DNA of 8,706 nt from Eubacteriales Family XIII. Incertae Sedis bacterium (lineage in GTDB: Bacteria > Bacillota > Clostridia > Peptostreptococcales > Anaerovoracaceae): assembly GCA_031269205.1 (NCBI GenBank), contig JAISZM010000033.1, positions 1-8,706 on the forward strand, in the 5' to 3' direction. The notes below the pieces were generated by a model. The model was not told where the DNA came from and made no database searches. It saw nothing but the letters and a program-made list of their open reading frames with translations. The translations under genes and the position numbers were made by a program. This document shows positions 6,660 through 8,706 of this stretch, piece by piece (position 1 is the stretch's first letter; every line of letters begins with the position of its first letter).

Positions 6660-6828
6660 GGAACGAACGCGTCGGGGTATACCCGACGAATCACGCACAC
6701 CGACCGGCGCGGGATCTGGTGACGCGAAGGGCAGGACATGGCTCACGCGAAAGCTCCCGTGTGTACCGTTCGGTGGAGGAGGGAAACGCTGATGAATCAG
6801 TGTTTCCGGAGAACCGGAGGTAAAAAGC
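6660..6828 (+). promoter_or_regulatory. Structured rpsB 5' leader, candidate autoregulatory RNA
   Basis: The predicted transcript start leaves about 169 untranslated bases with strong local pairing. Stem 1 is CGTCGGG (6670-6676) with CCCGACG (6682-6688), seven perfect pairs. Stem 2 is long: 6698-6707 pairs with 6766-6775 (nine of ten), continued by 6708-6714 with 6755-6761 (seven pairs, one wobble), with a four-base bulge at 6762-6765. Stem 3 is described in the next entry. Ribosomal protein operons often carry leaders bound by one of their own products, and S2 is known to repress its own operon in other bacteria. I did not recognise a named Rfam family here, so S2 binding is inference. Confidence 0.55.
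6782..6820 (+). promoter_or_regulatory. Mutually exclusive hairpins over the rpsB ribosome binding site
   Basis: Hairpin A pairs 6782-6792 with 6797-6807 around a TGAA loop, giving eleven pairs with one G-T wobble. Hairpin B pairs TCCGG (6805-6809) with CCGGA (6814-6818) around an AGAA loop. They share bases 6805-6807, so they cannot form fully together. Hairpin B covers half of the Shine-Dalgarno GGAGG (6816-6820, eight bases before the rpsB ATG), while hairpin A leaves it free. This is the arrangement expected of a translational on/off switch. It was found by eye and has not been tested for folding energy. Confidence 0.5.
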
Positions 6829-8043
6829 ATGTCAGTTATTTCTATGAAACAATTACTTGAAGCGGGAGTGCATTTCGGGCACCAGACCAGGCGCTGGAAT
6901 CCGAAGATGGCTCCTTATATTTTTATGGAACGCAATGGGATATACATCATTGACCTTCAAAAGACGGTAGGGCTTATCGACGACGCGTACAGCTTCATGC
7001 GCGAGATGGCGGCCTCGGGCAAACCTATCCTCTATGTCGGCACGAAGAAGCAGGCGCAGCAGGTAGTCAAGGAGGAGGCCGAGCGCGCGGGTCAGTTCTA
7101 TGTCAACGAGCGCTGGCTCGGCGGGATGCTCACCAATTACAAGACCATCAAGGAGCGCATCGACCGTCTCTACGAGATCGAGAGAATGGAGACGGACGGG
7201 GTGTTCGAGCAGTTGACGAAGAAGGAGGTCAGCAAGCTCAGACTCGAGCACGACAAGCTCGACAAGTTCCTCGGCGGCATCAAGGAGATGCGAGGTATGC
7301 CGGGGGTGCTGTTCGTGATCGATCCGAAGAAGGAGAGGATCGCGATCAAAGAGGCGAGGATACTCGGGATACCTATCATCGGCATCGTAGACACGAACTG
7401 CGACCCCGACGACGTGGACTATGTCATCCCGGCGAACGACGACGCGATCAGGTCGATCAAGCTCATCACGATGGCTATTACGGACGCCATAGTCGAGGCC
7501 AATCAGGGCGAGAGCTTCGATCCGGGAGATTACGGCGAGGCGACAGACGACTCCGAGGGCGCAGAGTACGGCGAGGACGCCGTGAGCGCGGAGGACGCCG
7601 CCAGCGCGGATGACGCCGCCAGCGCGGATGAAGTCGCCGCCGCGGGCGAAGTCGCCGACGCGGATGAGGCCGCCGCCGCAGAGCCTGCCGCGGAAAAACT
7701 TGCGGAGTACGGGGAGATCGCCGCTGAGGAACTCGCGGAGGAGATCGTGGAGGAGGAAATCGACGCTATACATAAGGCGGAAGAAGCGATAGACGAAACC
7801 ATTGAGACCCTGCGTGAAGCCGAGGACGTGATAGCTGGCGGCGAGTCCGGGGACGACGGAGCCGAAGTCGGCGAAGTCGAGACCGAAGCGGAGACGGACG
7901 ACGGGGCCGAAGCCGCCGAAGTCGAGACCGAAGCGGAGACGGACGGCGAAGCTGAAGTCGCCGAAGCCGAGACCGAAGCGGAGACGGACGCCGAAGCCGA
8001 GAACGACAAAGCCGAGGTCGGCGAACCCGAAGAAGACAAGTAA
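6829..8043 (+). CDS. rpsB: 30S ribosomal protein S2 with long acidic C-terminal extension
   Basis: The first 227 or so residues are an ordinary bacterial S2. They include LLEAGVHFGHQTRRWNPKM (9-27), VGTKKQAQ (70-77), NERWLGGMLTN (93-103), the coiled-coil region (about 105-150), MRGMPGVLFVIDP (154-166) and the closing GIPIIGIVDTNCDP (180-193) with IPANDDAIRSI (200-210). S2 assembles late on the small subunit and binds near S1 and the platform in other bacteria. The protein is 404 residues long against about 230-260 usually. The extra 175 or so residues are nearly all Glu, Asp, Ala, Gly and Val with about five basic residues. They comprise a six-residue repeat (about 248-289), a probable helix (about 290-336) and three 15-residue repeats (350-394). 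The start ATG 6829 has GGAGG eight bases upstream. tsf follows after 30 bases, the conserved rpsB-tsf order. No frameshift joins the tail, which continues in frame to TAA. Confidence 0.97.
   Translation: MSVISMKQLLEAGVHFGHQTRRWNPKMAPYIFMERNGIYIIDLQKTVGLIDDAYSFMREMAASGKPILYVGTKKQAQQVVKEEAERAGQFYVNERWLGGMLTNYKTIKERIDRLYEIERMETDGVFEQLTKKEVSKLRLEHDKLDKFLGGIKEMRGMPGVLFVIDPKKERIAIKEARILGIPIIGIVDTNCDPDDVDYVIPANDDAIRSIKLITMAITDAIVEANQGESFDPGDYGEATDDSEGAEYGEDAVSAEDAASADDAASADEVAAAGEVADADEAAAAEPAAEKLAEYGEIAAEELAEEIVEEEIDAIHKAEEAIDETIETLREAEDVIAGGESGDDGAEVGEVETEAETDDGAEAAEVETEAETDGEAEVAEAETEAETDAEAENDKAEVGEPEEDK
7570..7695 (+). repeat. 18-base coding repeat in the S2 tail (six-residue units)
   Basis: Seven consecutive 18-base units encode GEDAVS, AEDAAS, ADDAAS, ADEVAA, AGEVAD, ADEAAA and AEPAAE. 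Neighbouring units such as 7588-7605 and 7606-7623 are nearly identical, and later ones drift while keeping the frame. The array gives an acidic, alanine-rich segment without basic residues, and in-frame slippage expansion is a likely origin. Confidence 0.8.
7876..8010 (+). repeat. Three 45-base coding repeats in the S2 tail (15-residue units)
   Basis: Units start at 7876, 7921 and 7966. The first 25 bases of units 1 and 2 are identical, and unit 3 differs from them at one position. Each unit begins (V/A)ETEAETD and ends in a more variable acidic and alanine stretch. The low divergence shows recent duplication inside an otherwise essential, conserved gene. Confidence 0.9.
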
Positions 8044-8073
8044 TGCGATAGAGATGAAAAGAGGTACATGAAA

Positions 8074-8706
8074 ATGGCAGAGATAACAGCCGCGAAAGTA
8101 AAGGAACTGAGGGAGCGTACCGGAGCCGGAATGCTCGACTGCAAGAACGTGCTGATAGAGATGGACGGAGACATAGACAAGGCCATCGACGCGCTGAGGG
8201 AGAAGGGCCTCGCGAAAGCCGCCAAGAAGGCCGGACGCATCGCCGCAGAGGGTCTCGTTCGCATCAACCTGACGCCGGACGGCAGACAGGCCGCGATACT
8301 CGAGGTCAACAGCGAGACGGACTTCGTAGCGAAGAATAGCGACTTCATAGACTTCGTGGAGAGACTTTCCGACATCAGCATCAGGGAAGAACATACGGGA
8401 CTCGACGAATTCCTCGAGATAAAGTACGACGAGAGCGGGACGATACGGGACAAGCTTACGAACTTCGTCGCGACAGTCGGCGAGAACATTCATGTCAGAA
8501 GAATCGAAAAGCACGAGCGCGCGGGCACGGTGTACATCGGGTATCTGCACGGCGCAGGCAAGATAGGCGTTATTATCGGAATCGAGACAACGGCCTCGAC
8601 AAGCGAGGTGACCACGCTCGGCAAAGACATCGCCATGCAGGTCGCCGCAATGAACCCTCTCTTTATCGATGAAAGCCAAATCGATCCCGAGTACATCGAG
8701 AAGGAG
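8074..8706 (+). CDS. tsf: Translation elongation factor Ts (partial, cut at window end)
   Basis: EF-Ts is the cytosolic nucleotide exchange factor that releases GDP from EF-Tu. The visible 211 residues begin MAEITAAKVKELRERTGAG. Family signature 1 is LRERTGAGMLDCKNVL (12-27) in the UBA-like domain, and signature 2 is EVNSETDFVAKN (77-88), containing the TDFVAKN segment that contacts the EF-Tu nucleotide site. A core dimerisation-type domain follows, with HVRRIEK (140s) and YIGYLHGAGKIGVIIGIE. The reading frame remains open at the last base, so the C-terminus is missing. The preferred start is ATG 8074, with GAGG (8061-8064) nine bases away. An in-frame ATG at 8068 is only three bases from it. 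The gene follows rpsB by 30 bases with no promoter or terminator between them, so the two are probably co-transcribed. Confidence 0.96.
   Translation, partial: MAEITAAKVKELRERTGAGMLDCKNVLIEMDGDIDKAIDALREKGLAKAAKKAGRIAAEGLVRINLTPDGRQAAILEVNSETDFVAKNSDFIDFVERLSDISIREEHTGLDEFLEIKYDESGTIRDKLTNFVATVGENIHVRRIEKHERAGTVYIGYLHGAGKIGVIIGIETTASTSEVTTLGKDIAMQVAAMNPLFIDESQIDPEYIEKE

Noticed and set aside
7570..8010. CRISPR-like array from the regularly spaced repeats
   Set aside because: The repeats are in-frame coding repeats of 18 and 45 bases without unique spacers, inside rpsB.
7530..8489. A 319-codon minus-strand open frame rich in Ser and Ala
   Set aside because: It is the reverse complement of the Glu/Asp/Ala repeats of the S2 tail and of tsf. 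It has no family features and no ribosome binding site that would outweigh the sense genes.
6853..8679. A 608-codon open frame on the minus strand across rpsB and tsf
   Set aside because: It is antisense to two clearly identified conserved genes and arises from their GC-rich codon bias. Its translation has low-complexity Leu/Val/Arg/Gly runs mirroring the acidic repeats.

Overview
The window looks like a GC-rich chromosomal segment of a Gram-positive bacterium, most likely a member of the Clostridia (Bacillota). The signs are strong GAGG/AGGAGG ribosome binding sites, a sigma-A type promoter, a clostridial-style Tad-like membrane gene set, and a secreted protein with Listeria/Bacteroides-type (InlB B) repeats. 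All genes read on the + strand. The exact genus cannot be read from the sequence.

Region 1 (1-3224) is a tightly packed operon. It holds the last codons of an upstream gene, then two T2SSF-family inner-membrane platform proteins (TadB-like and TadC-like), then three small proteins each with one N-terminal membrane segment. The first of the three resembles the DUF4320 family, the second resembles TadE-type minor pilins, and the third is not recognised. Stop and start codons abut or overlap (TAG|ATG at 43-48, ATGA at 1920-1923 and 2339-2342), so translation is probably coupled. This is the platform and pilin end of a Tad/Flp-like pilus or secretion apparatus. The ATPase would be expected upstream, outside the window.

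Region 2 (3225-6542) has a 123-base leader with several possible stems and then a gene for a 1064-residue exported protein. The protein has a clear signal peptide, an unidentified N-terminal domain, one degenerate and three good InlB-type repeats, and a long unidentified C-terminal region. It has no LPXTG sorting signal. Its position directly after the Tad-like genes suggests it is a substrate or surface partner of that machine.

Region 3 (6543-6828) is a regulatory intergenic stretch. It holds a possible terminator hairpin, a 12-base-period palindromic direct repeat, a good sigma-A promoter (TTGATT, 17 bases, TATTAT), and a highly structured leader of about 169 bases. That leader ends in two mutually exclusive hairpins, one of which covers the rpsB ribosome binding site.

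Region 4 (6829-8706) is the housekeeping pair rpsB-tsf (ribosomal protein S2 and elongation factor Ts), with tsf cut by the window end. S2 is unusual: after a complete ordinary core it carries about 175 extra residues, very acidic and alanine-rich, built largely from two sets of in-frame tandem repeats.

The observations most worth a second look are the S2 tail, the switch-like rpsB leader, the tandem palindrome beside its promoter, and the linkage of the reduced Tad-like operon to the InlB-repeat protein.
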